From the NCBI GenBank assembly GCA_012845835.1, contig JABAKD010000028.1, positions 14,044,648 through 14,108,647 on the forward strand: DNA of 64,000 bases, read 5' to 3'. A model generated the notes under the pieces. That model saw nothing but the letters and a program-made list of their open reading frames with translations, did not search any database and was not told the origin of the DNA. Within the stretch, counting starts at the first letter, position 1. Each line of letters begins with the position of its first letter. A program made the translations under genes and the position numbers. Source of the stretch: Undaria pinnatifida. Taxonomy: Eukaryota; Sar; Phaeophyceae; Laminariales; Alariaceae. Positions 1 through 9,379 of this stretch are shown piece by piece.

Positions 1-960
1 TACCGGTACTATTAGACTAATAAGTTTGTACATACTACGTTGTTGGATCACAACGCACCCCCAGCTCAGGTCAGCCCGGTTATATATAGCTCAGCATTGC
101 AGCGCGGCATAGTGCGGTGCCGTGCCTTGCCCTTCGTTTTGCGGTGTTGTGTCGTGCGGCGCTGTGCGTTCTTTTGAACATACAGCAAGCAGTAGTACCA
201 GGTATGATACAGGTACCAGGTACCATTTATTATGTACGTGCCGTGTGCTCATCACACGTACTACTACTGCCGTTCAGAACGTGACATCAACAAGCATCTA
301 GCGCAGGGCAATTAGCTCTGCACAAACACCTCTTCTTGGCAACATTATTTCACCGCTCCAGCTTTTCTTAGCTTTCTTTCACACTTTAGTCTATTGGTTC
401 TCCCATTATTTCGTCAATTGAATGTTGCATTTTTTTTGTTTTTCATTTTTTTCATTGTTCATTTTCCACTATTGTCAACCCTAAATTTTATTCGTTGGAA
501 CTCGTTTTTCAGGTTCTGAACATTTTTGTTAACCTTTTTTTTGTTCAACTCTTTATTTCCAAGTAACTTTTGTTTTTGGGAGTTGAACTTGGAACTGTGT
601 TTCTTCGGGAGCGTCCATGCGAGGGAGTTTAACCTTCATTTTGATAGACGTCCATGCGAACTTTTTTGTAATGCGCCCAAGGGCGCACAGCGCAAGGCAA
701 CAACAGGAGGAGCAAGCTTAAGCTGTGGGCCAGTTATGACAATTAATTATTAATTTTTTTTCGTTTTTCAGTTGTTTCCTCGTTCATTTTTTACTGTTGA
801 TATCTCCTATAAATTTGATTCGTTTGATGAACTCGTTTTTCATCTTCTTCTGAACATTTACCATTAATTGGTCCAGCTTTTCTTTGATTTCTTGCTTGGA
901 GTTTTCACCATTCAACCGCTCGTACTCACAGCTGACGTTTTTCAATTTTTATATAAAATA
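1..960. repeat. Gene-free repeat-rich stretch
   Basis: No credible gene is visible. Bases 20-200 carry a unit that recurs, diverged, at about 5010-5190; both contain a TTGGATCACAA word, a CAGCTCAG word and a run of GTGCGGTGCCGTG-like words. KpnI-type palindromes (GGTACC, ACCGGT) cluster at 195-225. Bases 400-960 are T-rich on the plus strand, with short open frames that show no protein-like composition. Confidence 0.5.
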
Positions 961-2075
961 TTTAAAAAAATGAAAATACACTCCAACTGTGAGATCGAAG
1001 ATTTCGTCGAAACTCATCTTTGCAAGCTGTGTGTGATACTCCGATCGCGCGTATTACGAGTTGTGTGTCCTCATTAAGGATATAGGTCGGCGACTCCCCT
1101 TACAACTACAGTGTAGCTATCAGGGTCAACATGATGATTTTAGTCAGTCTGTGCGCGGAAACTATAAAACCCGTTTCTGAGGGGGACAAAGTCTGACAGC
1201 TGTGAAGGGAAATGTAACCTTTGATCAAGTGAATCTTGTAAGTCGAATAACCGGTGAGGGGTTGGGGCGGAGTTTTGAAGGACGTGGGGGCCTGGTTTTG
1301 ATCAAAAGCGAGCGGGTTTGGAGGAGAGGGGGGGGGGGGGGGGGGGGAAGGGGGCGATTTGTACATGTAAGCTATAAATCCTTTCGAGGGGATAAATCTG
1401 ACGGTTTTGGCATCAGTATATTATTGGGGGCGGGGGGGGGGCGGGGGGCGTGTGGGGCAGCTCAATATGTGCCTGGAAACTATACATTATTTTGAGGGGA
1501 TACATGTGACGGTTTTGGAAATAATACATCAGTTTATCATGTATATCCTGGGGTAAGTCGTACAATCAGTGAGTAAAGAGAGGGTGGAGTGTTCGAGGGG
1601 GTGGGGTTGGGATGGGTTGGGGGGGAGGTGGGGGGTGTGGGGGCGGGGGGGGGCGGGGGGGGGACGAAGGGCTTTAGGTGAGGGGTTTGTTATACGTGTG
1701 GTGCTAGGTCTAGGCGATGGTGCGGGTGATGAGGAAGGACGGGGCGTTCGAGGCGGGGGGGGGGGGGGGACACAGCGGCATGGATGGCTCTCGAAAGATA
1801 ATGAGGTGATATCCTGTGCGTGAAGTGTTTATTAATGTGGCGGATTTCGATATTTGGTGGGGCGTTCGAGTAAGGGAGAGCAAGAGGGGGGGGGAGGGGG
1901 GGGGGGGGATTTTTTAGGAGGTTTAGGTCACCAAAATATTCTAATACACTTCGGCTGTGAGATCAAAGATATGTAGCAGCTTGTTATACGCGTGGTGCTA
2001 GGTCTAGGCGATCGTGCAGGTGGTCGGAAAAGAGGGGGCGTTGGAGGGGGGGGGGGGGGGGGGAGGGAGGAAGGG
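945..2075 (-). repeat. GTR repeat copy 1 (C-strand taken as sense)
   Basis: This is the first of at least 14 copies of an abundant non-coding repeat, GTR. Read on the minus strand it ends in the constant sequence CACAGYTGGAGTGTATT followed by an AT-rich tail (945-980). Inward from that end lie a conserved block with GCGCGATCGGAGTATCACAC (about 1035-1055), a block with GGGGAGTCGCCGACC, and related modules separated by long G runs (1329-1348, 1431-1443, 1756-1770, 2046-2062). Open frames here are poly-Pro or poly-Gly products of those runs and are not genes. Confidence 0.8.
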
Positions 2076-2117
2076 CTTAACATATATCGATTCTTTTCAG
2101 AGGATTTTTTTTTTCCC

Positions 2118-2191
2118 CGATGACGCCTGGATTCAACCAACGAAAACCAGGCTTGTAAGCGGACAGTCTATCTACTAGACCACAAAGTCAC
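2118..2191 (-). repeat. tRNA-like (SINE-type) unit, left pair, outer
   Basis: On the minus strand this 74-base unit reads like a degenerate tRNA gene. It has an A-box-like GTGGTCTAGTAGATAGACTG and a B-box-like GGTTGAATCC about 35 bases later. It is followed by an A-run and an ATCCTC word, as are its sister units. It is not a good functional tRNA because the T-stem pairs poorly and no clear acceptor stem forms. A tRNA-derived SINE monomer is the best reading. Confidence 0.6.
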
Positions 2192-2253
2192 ATTGCTACG
2201 TAATTTTTTTTTTGACAAGTAAATATCGATTTTTCATGAGGATCATTTTTTTT

Positions 2254-2326
2254 CGATGACACCCGGATTAGAACCAGCGAAGGCCACCAGGATTATACGC
2301 GGACAGTCTATGTACTAGACCACAAT
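2254..2326 (-). repeat. tRNA-like (SINE-type) unit, left pair, inner
   Basis: This is the second unit on the minus strand, with the same A-box-like GTGGTCTAGTACATAGACTG and a B-box-like GGTTCTAATCC. It is joined to the outer unit by an AT-rich linker containing ATGATCCTCATGAAAAATCG. The same linker word occurs between the two plus-strand units at 4860-4890, which shows that the pair is a repeated dimeric structure. Confidence 0.6.
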
Positions 2327-2386
2327 AATATGTCACAGCAGCAGTGATGTATCTACCAACTACCATTTTTTACCAAAAAATAAATA

Positions 2387-4762
2387 CTCTCTCCTCCGTT
2401 CCAGAATATAAGCCCGGTTTGGAAATTGGGGAATATAAGCGAGGTTTCTGCAATATTGGCAGAAATGTGCCGTTTGGGCACGGTGAACGTCGGACAACCT
2501 TGCCATACGATCACATATCACATTGGAGAGAGAGAAAAAAAAAATCCGCTCCATGGAGGGGGGATGGTGCATTATCATCCCCGGGGCAGGAAAATGGCGG
2601 AAATCGGGCATTTTTGTACCCAGCGGCAGGACATACTGCCTGTCAAGTGTGACAAGAGTACTGCGAAGAGCTGGAATTAGGCGTAACATTATTTAGACGA
2701 AAAAAAAACATGATGCCTCTCGAAAAGGGAGGGGACATTTTACTCCCATCCCCGTGTTGGCGTAAGCATAGAAAACCAACTTGACCCGCGCCCCGAATCA
2801 GCTGCCTGTTCTGCGCATGCCCTTCAGCCTTGGTAGCCAGACAACTCTACTCCTCGCAGCCGTCTCCGTCTACACAGTACGGCGACATTTCTCTGCAATA
2901 GGCCGCCCCTTGCCCCACCGCAGACGCTCCCTGTTACCACGGAGTACTTCTCGGTCACACTTGATCTACTCCGAGTATTCTGTACACCGCAACCACCTCA
3001 TTCTACACGGCCGCCGTTCCTTACACCCCTGCGGCCCCCCCTCCCTGTCCTGCAGCAGCCCCCTCTCGCCGCCTCGAAGCCGCCCCTCGCCCCCCCGCAG
3101 CCGCCCCTCCCCGCCCTGAAGCCGCCCCTCGCCCTCCTGCAGCCCCCCCGTGCCCCCCTGCAGCCGCCCCTTGCTTGCCTCTCCAGCGCCGCGAGTGCCT
3201 CCCTTCCTTTCAGCCACGCCTCCTCGGATACGGGGTACCGCCAAGGGATTGGTGTCCCTCTACGCGCAGCAGTGTCCTTCCTCAAGTGGGGCAGCTTGTA
3301 GATGTTGTCCCCGTCGCAAAGCAGGATCTGCTCCAAGCAGGCCTGGAGCGAGGTCCACACCTTGCCTAGCTTGCCCGAATCCGAGGCCGCCCATGCGAGT
3401 TCGACCTCGTGGAGGAGATCATCTATGGTTTTGGCTCGAGTGCGGTCCTGTAGGGACTGGATAGACGCGAAGAAACCCAGGTCCAGGATGTTGGTGTCAG
3501 GGCTGTTGGGTGGCTGGTTGATAAGGCGGATATCGAACCCGTCCGCTAAACACGCCTCACGCAAATCCTCATCTTCGTTGATACGGTGCGGCTTGGCGTT
3601 GTCTTCTTGCTGGATGTAGATGGTGCTGCGCCGTGTGGCAGCCGGCCACTTTTCCTTGATGACGGGGATCACGCCGTTGATGAGCTTCTCCTTGTACGTT
3701 TCCTTCGTGACCTCCACACAGTTGTTGTTGGTGACCATACTCCCAGCAGCACGGTTCCGGCTGCTGCGTACCGCCTGCACCCTTTCAGTGAAGGCCCACA
3801 AGCCGATCTTGCCATCGAAGAGGGAGTTGATGGCCGGGTTGTGTCGCGGGCGAGCAACAGCAGCAAGGAACATAATCTTCGTCATGAACCTTTTGCTCTG
3901 AGCCTTGCGGACAGGGGCCTCCTCGCCGTCGCACAAATAGAACCTCTGCCCATCGTTGAACAGACAGAACCATTTCTCATCCACGTGCACGAAGTCGTCG
4001 AAGTCGTGGAGTACCCGGGAAGGGCCTGCCCTCACTGCAGCAAGCCACCGCAACACCCACCGCAGCCTTTCTTTCCTGCCCTCAGGGGTGAGGTACGGCT
4101 TGATAGAGTTCGACTGTGCCCTCAAGCCAAGCGCCTTGAGGTTGTTGTGGAGCGTGGTCGTGGGAATCCCGAGCGCCGCGGCCAAGCGGCGCTGTGTGGT
4201 GCGTTCGTTCGGCGGAATGTCCAGCAGGCGGGACTGTAGGGTCTCAACATCAAGTCCCTTTCGGCCGCTGTTCTCCTTGCGTTCGTTCCCTATGTACGCA
4301 GTGGGGTCTCCACTTTCCACCCGCTCCTCGTGCTTCCGCCATATCCTCTTGATGGTCTCCCAGTGGCACCCGTACTTCTCGGCGGCCTCCTGGAACGAAC
4401 CATGCCGCCGGACACCATCTTTGCTGCTGGCGAGGAGGTGGCGAACCACCTCTTCTCTCTGCGAAATGTTGAAATTCTTGCGTTTTTGGCCCTGAGAGGC
4501 ACTTCCAGCAGCAGACATGTCTCAACAGCAGATGGGTAGGCGTTTCATCGGAGCTCCAAAGTTGGGGTGGTGGAATCGGGCGTGGTCTGCTGGGGTGCAA
4601 CACACTTTTGTGATGGGGTGTGAAAAAGACTGCTGTTCTGGACGCCGCGCGCGGCAGCGGCGGAACCAACAAAAAAAACGGTTCGGGAAAAGACTTCTTC
4701 TGCAGACCGGAGTTACGCCGCTTTTTGCCCAAACCGGGCTTAAATTCTGGAACGGGGGGAGA
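2387..4762 (-). mobile_element. Mariner-like DNA transposon (plant-type MLE), apparently complete
   Basis: The element is bounded by imperfect terminal inverted repeats. The left end begins CTCTCTCCTCCGTTCCAGAA and continues to 2422; the right end (about 4729-4762, read on the minus strand) has the matching CCGTTCCAGAATTTAAGCCC. TA dinucleotides at 2385-2386 and 4763-4764 fit the TA target duplication of Tc1/mariner elements. The TIR resembles the CTCCCTCCGTTC ends known from plant MLE and Stowaway families. The transposase gene occupies the right two thirds on the minus strand. Bases 2423-2997 hold no second gene. Confidence 0.88.
2998..4518 (-). CDS. Mariner-like transposase (DD39D type), intact reading frame
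   Basis: A 506-codon uninterrupted frame starts at an ATG about 210 bases inside the right TIR. Residues about 15-135 form a helix-turn-helix DNA-binding region. The catalytic DDE core is recognisable: VDEKWF near residue 180 (first Asp), QQEDNAKPH near residue 303 (second Asp), and SPDTNILDLGFF near residue 340. The last two catalytic Asp residues are separated by 39 residues, which is the DD39D spacing typical of plant MLEs. In this family the enzyme cuts and pastes the element at TA sites. After about residue 440 the protein runs into an unusual C-terminal tail of roughly 55 residues made of RGG/ARGG-type repeats, encoded by GCCGCCCCTCGCCC-like DNA repeats. The tail may be a real nucleic-acid-binding extension or a repeat expansion that read into the gene. 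No frameshift or in-frame stop is seen, so activity is possible. Confidence 0.88.
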   Translation of the reverse strand: MSAAGSASQGQKRKNFNISQREEVVRHLLASSKDGVRRHGSFQEAAEKYGCHWETIKRIWRKHEERVESGDPTAYIGNERKENSGRKGLDVETLQSRLLDIPPNERTTQRRLAAALGIPTTTLHNNLKALGLRAQSNSIKPYLTPEGRKERLRWVLRWLAAVRAGPSRVLHDFDDFVHVDEKWFCLFNDGQRFYLCDGEEAPVRKAQSKRFMTKIMFLAAVARPRHNPAINSLFDGKIGLWAFTERVQAVRSSRNRAAGSMVTNNNCVEVTKETYKEKLINGVIPVIKEKWPAATRRSTIYIQQEDNAKPHRINEDEDLREACLADGFDIRLINQPPNSPDTNILDLGFFASIQSLQDRTRAKTIDDLLHEVELAWAASDSGKLGKVWTSLQACLEQILLCDGDNIYKLPHLRKDTAARRGTPIPWRYPVSEEAWLKGREALAALERQARGGCRGARGGCRRARGGFRAGRGGCGGARGGFEAARGGCCRTGRGGRRGVRNGGRVE

Positions 4763-4795
4763 TACAAACCTGGTGTAGTAGTACCGGTATGTACT

Positions 4796-4853
4796 ACTAT
4801 AGACTAAGCCTCAAGGTCTTCTCGTAGGTTCGAATCCCGGTGTCATCGGGGGA
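4796..4853 (+). repeat. tRNA-like unit, right pair, inner (partial)
   Basis: The plus strand carries a good B-box-like GGTTCGAATCC at about 4828-4838, followed by the GGTGTCATCGGGG end shared with the other units. The 5' half is less conserved. It lies in mirror-image position to the minus-strand unit at 2254 across the mariner element. Confidence 0.5.
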
Positions 4854-4893
4854 AGAAAGAAAATGATCCTCATAAAAAAAAAAAGATATCAAC

Positions 4894-4970
4894 GTGACTT
4901 TGTGGCCTTCTAGTGGATAGACTGTCCACTTATAAGCCTGGTGTTCTTTGGTTGAATCCAGGGGTCATAT
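4894..4970 (+). repeat. tRNA-like (SINE-type) unit, right pair, outer
   Basis: This plus-strand unit has an A-box-like TGTGGCCTTCTAGTGGATAG and a B-box-like GGTTGAATCC, followed by an A-run and ATGATCCTCCATG. It matches the minus-strand unit at 2118 along most of its length. Together the four units form an inverted arrangement around the transposon. Confidence 0.55.
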
Positions 4971-4999
4971 GAGAAAAAAAATGATCCTCCATGAAAAAA

Positions 5000-5210
5000 A
5001 TGAGTACATACTATCAGGTACTACGCTGTTGGATCACAATACACGCCCAGCTCAGATCAGTCCGGCTTTATACAGCCCAGCAGCGCAGCGTAGCGCCGTG
5101 CGGAGCCGTGCGGTGCGGTGCCGTGTGCCCTGGTGCTGTGTCGTGCTGCGCTGTGTCCTTTCTTTCGAACATAGACTGGAGCAGTACCGGGTATAATACG
5201 TGTTGTTGTG
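5000..5210 (+). repeat. Dispersed repeat, second copy of the unit at 20-200
   Basis: Shared words in the same order include TTGGATCACAA, CCAGCTCAG, GTGCGGTGCCGTG, TGTGTCGTG and GAACATA...AGCAGTACC. Identity by eye is moderate. It has no coding potential and lies just outside the outer right tRNA-like unit. Confidence 0.55.
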
Positions 5211-6355
5211 TACTATAATAGTCTATACTTATCTTATTTTTATTTTTCTACATGTATTCGATCTACATGCTGAATTACTCTCGCGAAAAACATGAAGGCA
5301 TGTACCGTACGTAGTGGGGAGGGGGCAGGAGGGCACGCTACGTGACCCCTGATCTGAGTTACACTACTACTGGGAGGGAGGGCGAGAGTAGTGCAAGGAT
5401 GGGGTGGAAAAAAAATAGACTCAAAATCGAGAACAACAGCTTTTCAAGGCTAAAATCGCCATGCGACCGCAATTTGTACAAAAACAAGCTCGACCTCATC
5501 AGGATTGATCTATACAGCAGGTGGTGGTACACAGAGCGTCAAAGATAAAAAAAAATCGCACATAATTAGAACGGTGAAATCGCCATGTTGATGTATGTAT
5601 GTCCCGGCATACAACACATCCATATATTGCCCACAACTGAAATAAGGTCAATGAGCGCCTGCTCCGACTTGTGCCAGGGTGATTTTGAATCGGAATATCG
5701 CCACTGTACCGCTGTAATTAATTGTTGATGTAGCTCGTCTGTTAGTCGAGTATCATAGTATTATGCAAGAAAATCCGCGAAAACATTAGACTAGAGTGCT
5801 TAGGTTTTACCCAATTAGCGAATGAAGACGCGAGTTTCAGCAAAATTTTTCTGTGTCGCATTATTAGTGACAAAGTCGTGGTTAGAGTAATGCATGATTC
5901 TTCGACCATTACGCGTGTCAGATACGCAGTGTTTCGGCCTCATTGCAGGCGTTTTCCCACGGTTATTGAATATGCTCGTCGTGTCGTGCCAGTCTTGTAG
6001 TCCCATTTATTACGTCGTTTTACTTTGAACACCTCTTTTTCGTTGGAAATTGTACATATTATAGCCGGGGGGGGCTGAATCCTGCATGCAAATAGCTCTA
6101 TAATTCGTGCATGAATTCATATTGCGTTTGGTGCTGCTGTTCTGCCGTCAAATAGCAAGACATAGAATAGGGGGTTTCTCTTATTCTCATTTTGAGCGTG
6201 CCTGCTCAGCACGCCAACCTGATGTTAGCTCAAAAAATCGAGTTTTTGTGCGATTTATCATTCAAATAGCTGGTCGAATTGCGTTCACATTGCAAATGTT
6301 TGCCGAATACGGAAGTATGCGAGAAAACTCGAGTTAGTCGAAGCAATGATGAGCT
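5211..6355. other. Gene-free stretch
   Basis: I see no recognisable gene, RNA or mobile-element end. Short frames at 5342-5548 (plus) and 5815-6006 (minus) have no recognisable motif and no splice-consistent partners. Confidence 0.4.
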
Positions 6356-6359
6356 TATT

Positions 6360-7020
6360 GGGTCAAGGCCTACCTGCCAATCACGAGTATGCCAATGGGG
6401 TCGGGGTTGATACGCCGTGCGGGAAGGTATCGACCCGGGAGATCATCGTTATAGCTCCCGCTAGCTAGTTCCCGCGTCGTTGGAGCTGTAGATATGATGA
6501 GAATTTCTGACCCGGGGATGAGGCCATATCTCCCCCGTGTGCGACGGAACTGCCCCCCGTTGATTGGTGAGCCTCTATCATCCCCCTAGAGTGTGAGGCG
6601 GCGCCGTGGAGCTCCAACCAATCAGCGATTTTAGACAACGGAGTTGGGGTTTCCACGCCGTGAAGGGCGGTGACGACCCGAGAGAACTCGGTTTTATTCC
6701 CCGGTTTGTCTATTTTCTAAAGATATAGAATTAACTCCGGAACAGGGATGCGACCCTGCCGTCCCCGGGTCGACCTGGCTCTATAATATACGACCCCCAG
6801 CCAATCACAGATCGGCCGGTAGGTGGGGTTGGGGATTATTTCCACACTGTGCGGGGAGGTATCAATCCTGGTGGTGATATCCGTGTTCGCTCCCGGGTTG
6901 TCGAAGATGTATATGTAATGTGTGTGTGAATGGGTTATGATCGTGGCATGGGACCCTGTCGTCCCCAGGTATCGGTTAACTTCTCTACGATTCCCGGCCA
7001 ATGAGCGACTAGCGATTAGA
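6360..7020 (+). repeat. Degenerate tandem repeat of about three to four units
   Basis: Several diverged units share an ordered set of words: CCAATCAC/GC followed by GAT, then GGGGTTGGGG or GGGTTGG, then CCACGCCGTG or CACTGTGCGGGGAGGTATC, then GACCCGG. Clear starts are near 6376, 6617 and 6798, with a partial copy near 6999. No coding potential is seen. Confidence 0.5.
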
Positions 7021-7648
7021 CAAGAGGCCATACATACCAGGAAATACATGTTTTTTATATTTCCGTCCAAAACTCGAGCCTGAAATTCTTAACTGCGAAG
7101 TTGTTGGCGCAATGCTATCGCGCATTTTGAATCCTCTATCTACCAGATAGCAACAAGTAGCAGCATTATAGTAGCATTGAAGAAATTGAATGACGAAGGC
7201 AGCGACACCGTGTTTCACGCCTAGAACACCGTCAGCAAGTCTCTCCACGATTAGAATATTCACAGACAGACAGTTGGTCTGCGAGCCTCGCATCTAGATA
7301 CTATCATGCATGGTGTAGCAGAAGCTGGCTCAGTGCGCGCCTCTCAGTGGCTACGTACCTCTAGAGAAAACACCGCATATAATTGGCCGCCCGCTGGCCC
7401 TGGATGCTTGGTTGAGTCAAAACATGTAGAAACGCACTCGAAACGTCTCTTCGTGGCCAGACTCGACAGTCAGCTTGTGTGGGCTCGAGATCAGACTCAC
7501 GCAAAAAAAGACAGAAGTAAGTAGTCCACTGTTGGTCTATGTCGATCCCTTGGCATTTCTTTACATTCTACACCCACCCGTAGACTATGTGTTGTGTGGT
7601 AACCGCATTGAATCGAACGAATCGAAGTGCTGACCTGCCCTACCTAGA

Positions 7649-7680
7649 GCATGGGTGCCGGCATTCGCCGGCACCCATGC
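7649..7680. other. Perfect 14-bp-stem hairpin
   Basis: GCATGGGTGCCGGC, a four-base ATTC loop, and the exact reverse complement. The stem is GC-rich and perfect, so it would form a stable hairpin in RNA or single-stranded DNA. No adjacent gene explains it, and it lies shortly before the diverged GTR material at 7740. Confidence 0.85.
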
Positions 7681-7739
7681 GGAGCCCTTGTATCACAGTA
7701 TTATCCTTTCCAGCCATCTATGCCGTACGTAGCTCCAGT

Positions 7740-8405
7740 GCATGTATTATAACTCTTGCCTTCCCGCCCCCTCCTTCCCCGTCACCCCCACCATCGCCTA
7801 GACCTAGTACCACACGTAATTTACTAGATTCCCACCAGGTATACATTCATGCGACCCAAAAATAGTTTTGAAATTCCCTACGCCCCCCTCCCCCCTCGAA
7901 ACCTCCGGAATATAATAAACTGATTGATGCATTCCATCCACATCCGTCAGACTAGTCACCTTAAGGGGGTTATGATTTCCGCGCACAGGTTGAGTTGCCC
8001 CCCCCCCCCCACCCCCACCCCCCCCGTTCCCCCCTCCTTTTCAACCCCCCCGCGCCCCGGCCCCCGGCCCCCACACCCTTCAAAATTCCGCCCTCCCCTC
8101 ACAGGATATTCGACTTACAGGATATACTTGATAAACGAATGCAATCCTTTCCACAACAACAGCTGTTAGATTTTGCCCCCCTCGAAAACGGGTTTATGAA
8201 ACGTTTCCGGGCACAGACTGGTTAACATCACTTTGTTAACCCTGTTTCAAGCTACACTGTAATTCCAAGGGGAGTCGCCGACCTATTTACCCTTGATGAG
8301 GACACACACGGTAATACGCGCGATCGAAGCAAGACACACAGCTTGCAAAGGTGAGTTTCGACGAAATCTTCGATCTCACAGCTGGGAAAGCGTATTATTT
8401 TTATG
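7740..8405 (+). repeat. GTR repeat copy 2
   Basis: This copy is in C-strand (plus) orientation. C runs occur at 7999-8011 and around 8045-8065. The GGGGAGTCGCCGACC block is at about 8269-8283 and a GCGCGATCG block near 8318. The constant end CACAGCTGG is at 8378-8386, followed by an AT-rich tail. The poly-Pro frames (7587-8225) are products of the C tracts. Confidence 0.75.
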
Positions 8406-8734
8406 TTGTAGTACTCAGCAGTACTCAGCATGCTATCAATTTTGGCGAAATAAACTCAAAGTAATGCCAACTATAAATAGGGCACGTTTTTATGGCACCA
8501 TTCGACGGGAGTCGACGAGGGAAGAACATGCTGAAATGTTCTCGCGACACAAATCAAGGCACGTACCGTAGTGGGGCAGTAGAGCTTACCACTTTTTGAA
8601 TAACATGGTTGACGCACACTGTGTACGAGAAGAAGGGGTTTTCACCGTACCGTACAATGGTTGCTGCGTTTCATTCGGTTAGGGTTAGGGTACATATGAT
8701 TTTAAGGGTTCGTCAACCATGTTGCAGTACTGGG

Positions 8735-8880
8735 CCCGCTAGAGTGCAGGTGCCCGCTATAGTGCAGGTGAAATCTCTGGACACACACAGCGCCCTCAAT
8801 AGTGCAGGATCTGCACTATTGAGGAAGATCCCGCTATAGTGCAGGTTAGGCACCGCGGTGCTCTGAAATAGTGCAGGTTG
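8735..8880. repeat. Cluster of short TATAGTGCAGGT repeats with a perfect hairpin
   Basis: The word (C)TATAGTGCAGGT or a close variant occurs at least five times. At 8794-8824 one copy faces its reverse complement to make a perfect 13-bp stem (CCTCAATAGTGCA) around a GGATC loop. Just upstream, at 8677-8690, is a two-unit TTAGGG-like stretch, too short to be called telomeric. Confidence 0.7.
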
Positions 8881-8983
8881 GACACACACATGGACAGACA
8901 AACAGCGGACAGACGCAGCTCAGAAACGAGGGTACACGTGCTGCTGCAGATTCGAAGAGCTCTATGCAGCGCAGAGGCGCACC

Positions 8984-9199
8984 ATGCCTTGTGCGGACGG
9001 TGAACCGTGCCATCAACAGGACAGAACGCCGCAAGCCCCTCATGGCCACGTCTGTCAGGGAGGATGTGGCGGGCGGGTCCATGGTATTTGCGACAGCGTG
9101 TTGGACGACAACGAAACGAAGCGCATCTGCAGCACGTGCGTCGCCGAGGCTGGCAAGCGCGAAGCGACACCAGCTGAAGGTGCTGGGGCGGGACCCTGA
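8984..9199 (+). CDS. Possible zinc-binding-motif ORF, probably transposon-derived
   Basis: A 71-codon frame has regularly spaced Cys/His residues: C3, C8-H9, then HVC, CGG, HGIC, and a terminal ICSTC. This resembles a PHD/treble-clef type metal-binding module. In a different frame, 9182-9376 encodes an acidic stretch (EEEDEEEDD) ending in APPAYDELSS, so one frameshift or an unseen splice could join a zinc finger to an acidic tail. I do not recognise the family. Small zinc-binding domains of this look are common in eukaryotic transposon proteins. It lies about 1 kb upstream of the transporter gene, and I see no evidence that it belongs to that gene. Confidence 0.3.
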   Translation: MPCADGEPCHQQDRTPQAPHGHVCQGGCGGRVHGICDSVLDDNETKRICSTCVAEAGKREATPAEGAGAGP

Positions 9200-9379
9200 C
9201 GATGAGGTGGTAGAGGCTCTTCGACTGGACGAGGTGGACGAAACGGCGGCACTGCTGGCTGGAACGCATGTATCTTCCGGCTGCGAGGAGGAGGACGAAG
9301 AGGAGGACGACTGTGGCGATGAGAACACGGGGGGCGAGCGCCGTGCTCCACCGGCTTATGATGAGCTGTCGTCTTAATT

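Noticed and set aside
1202-1823. Gly/Arg-rich and Pro-rich frames across G/C runs (also 7587-8225, 10640-11068, 17775-18319, 38729-39309, 43139-44279, 55686-55913, 63379-63678)
   Set aside because: They are direct translations of homopolymer tracts in GTR copies. Frame and length change with every tract and nothing is conserved at protein level between copies.
3586-4239. 217-codon plus-strand frame opposite the mariner transposase
   Set aside because: Antisense shadow of a convincing minus-strand gene with catalytic motifs; it has no recognisable motif of its own.
2118-4970. Functional tRNA genes
   Set aside because: A- and B-box-like words are present, but acceptor and T-stem pairing are poor and units occur with SINE-type A-rich linkers.
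8677-8690. Interstitial telomere-like TTAGGG repeat
   Set aside because: Only about two units; expected by chance or from old repair events, so not called.
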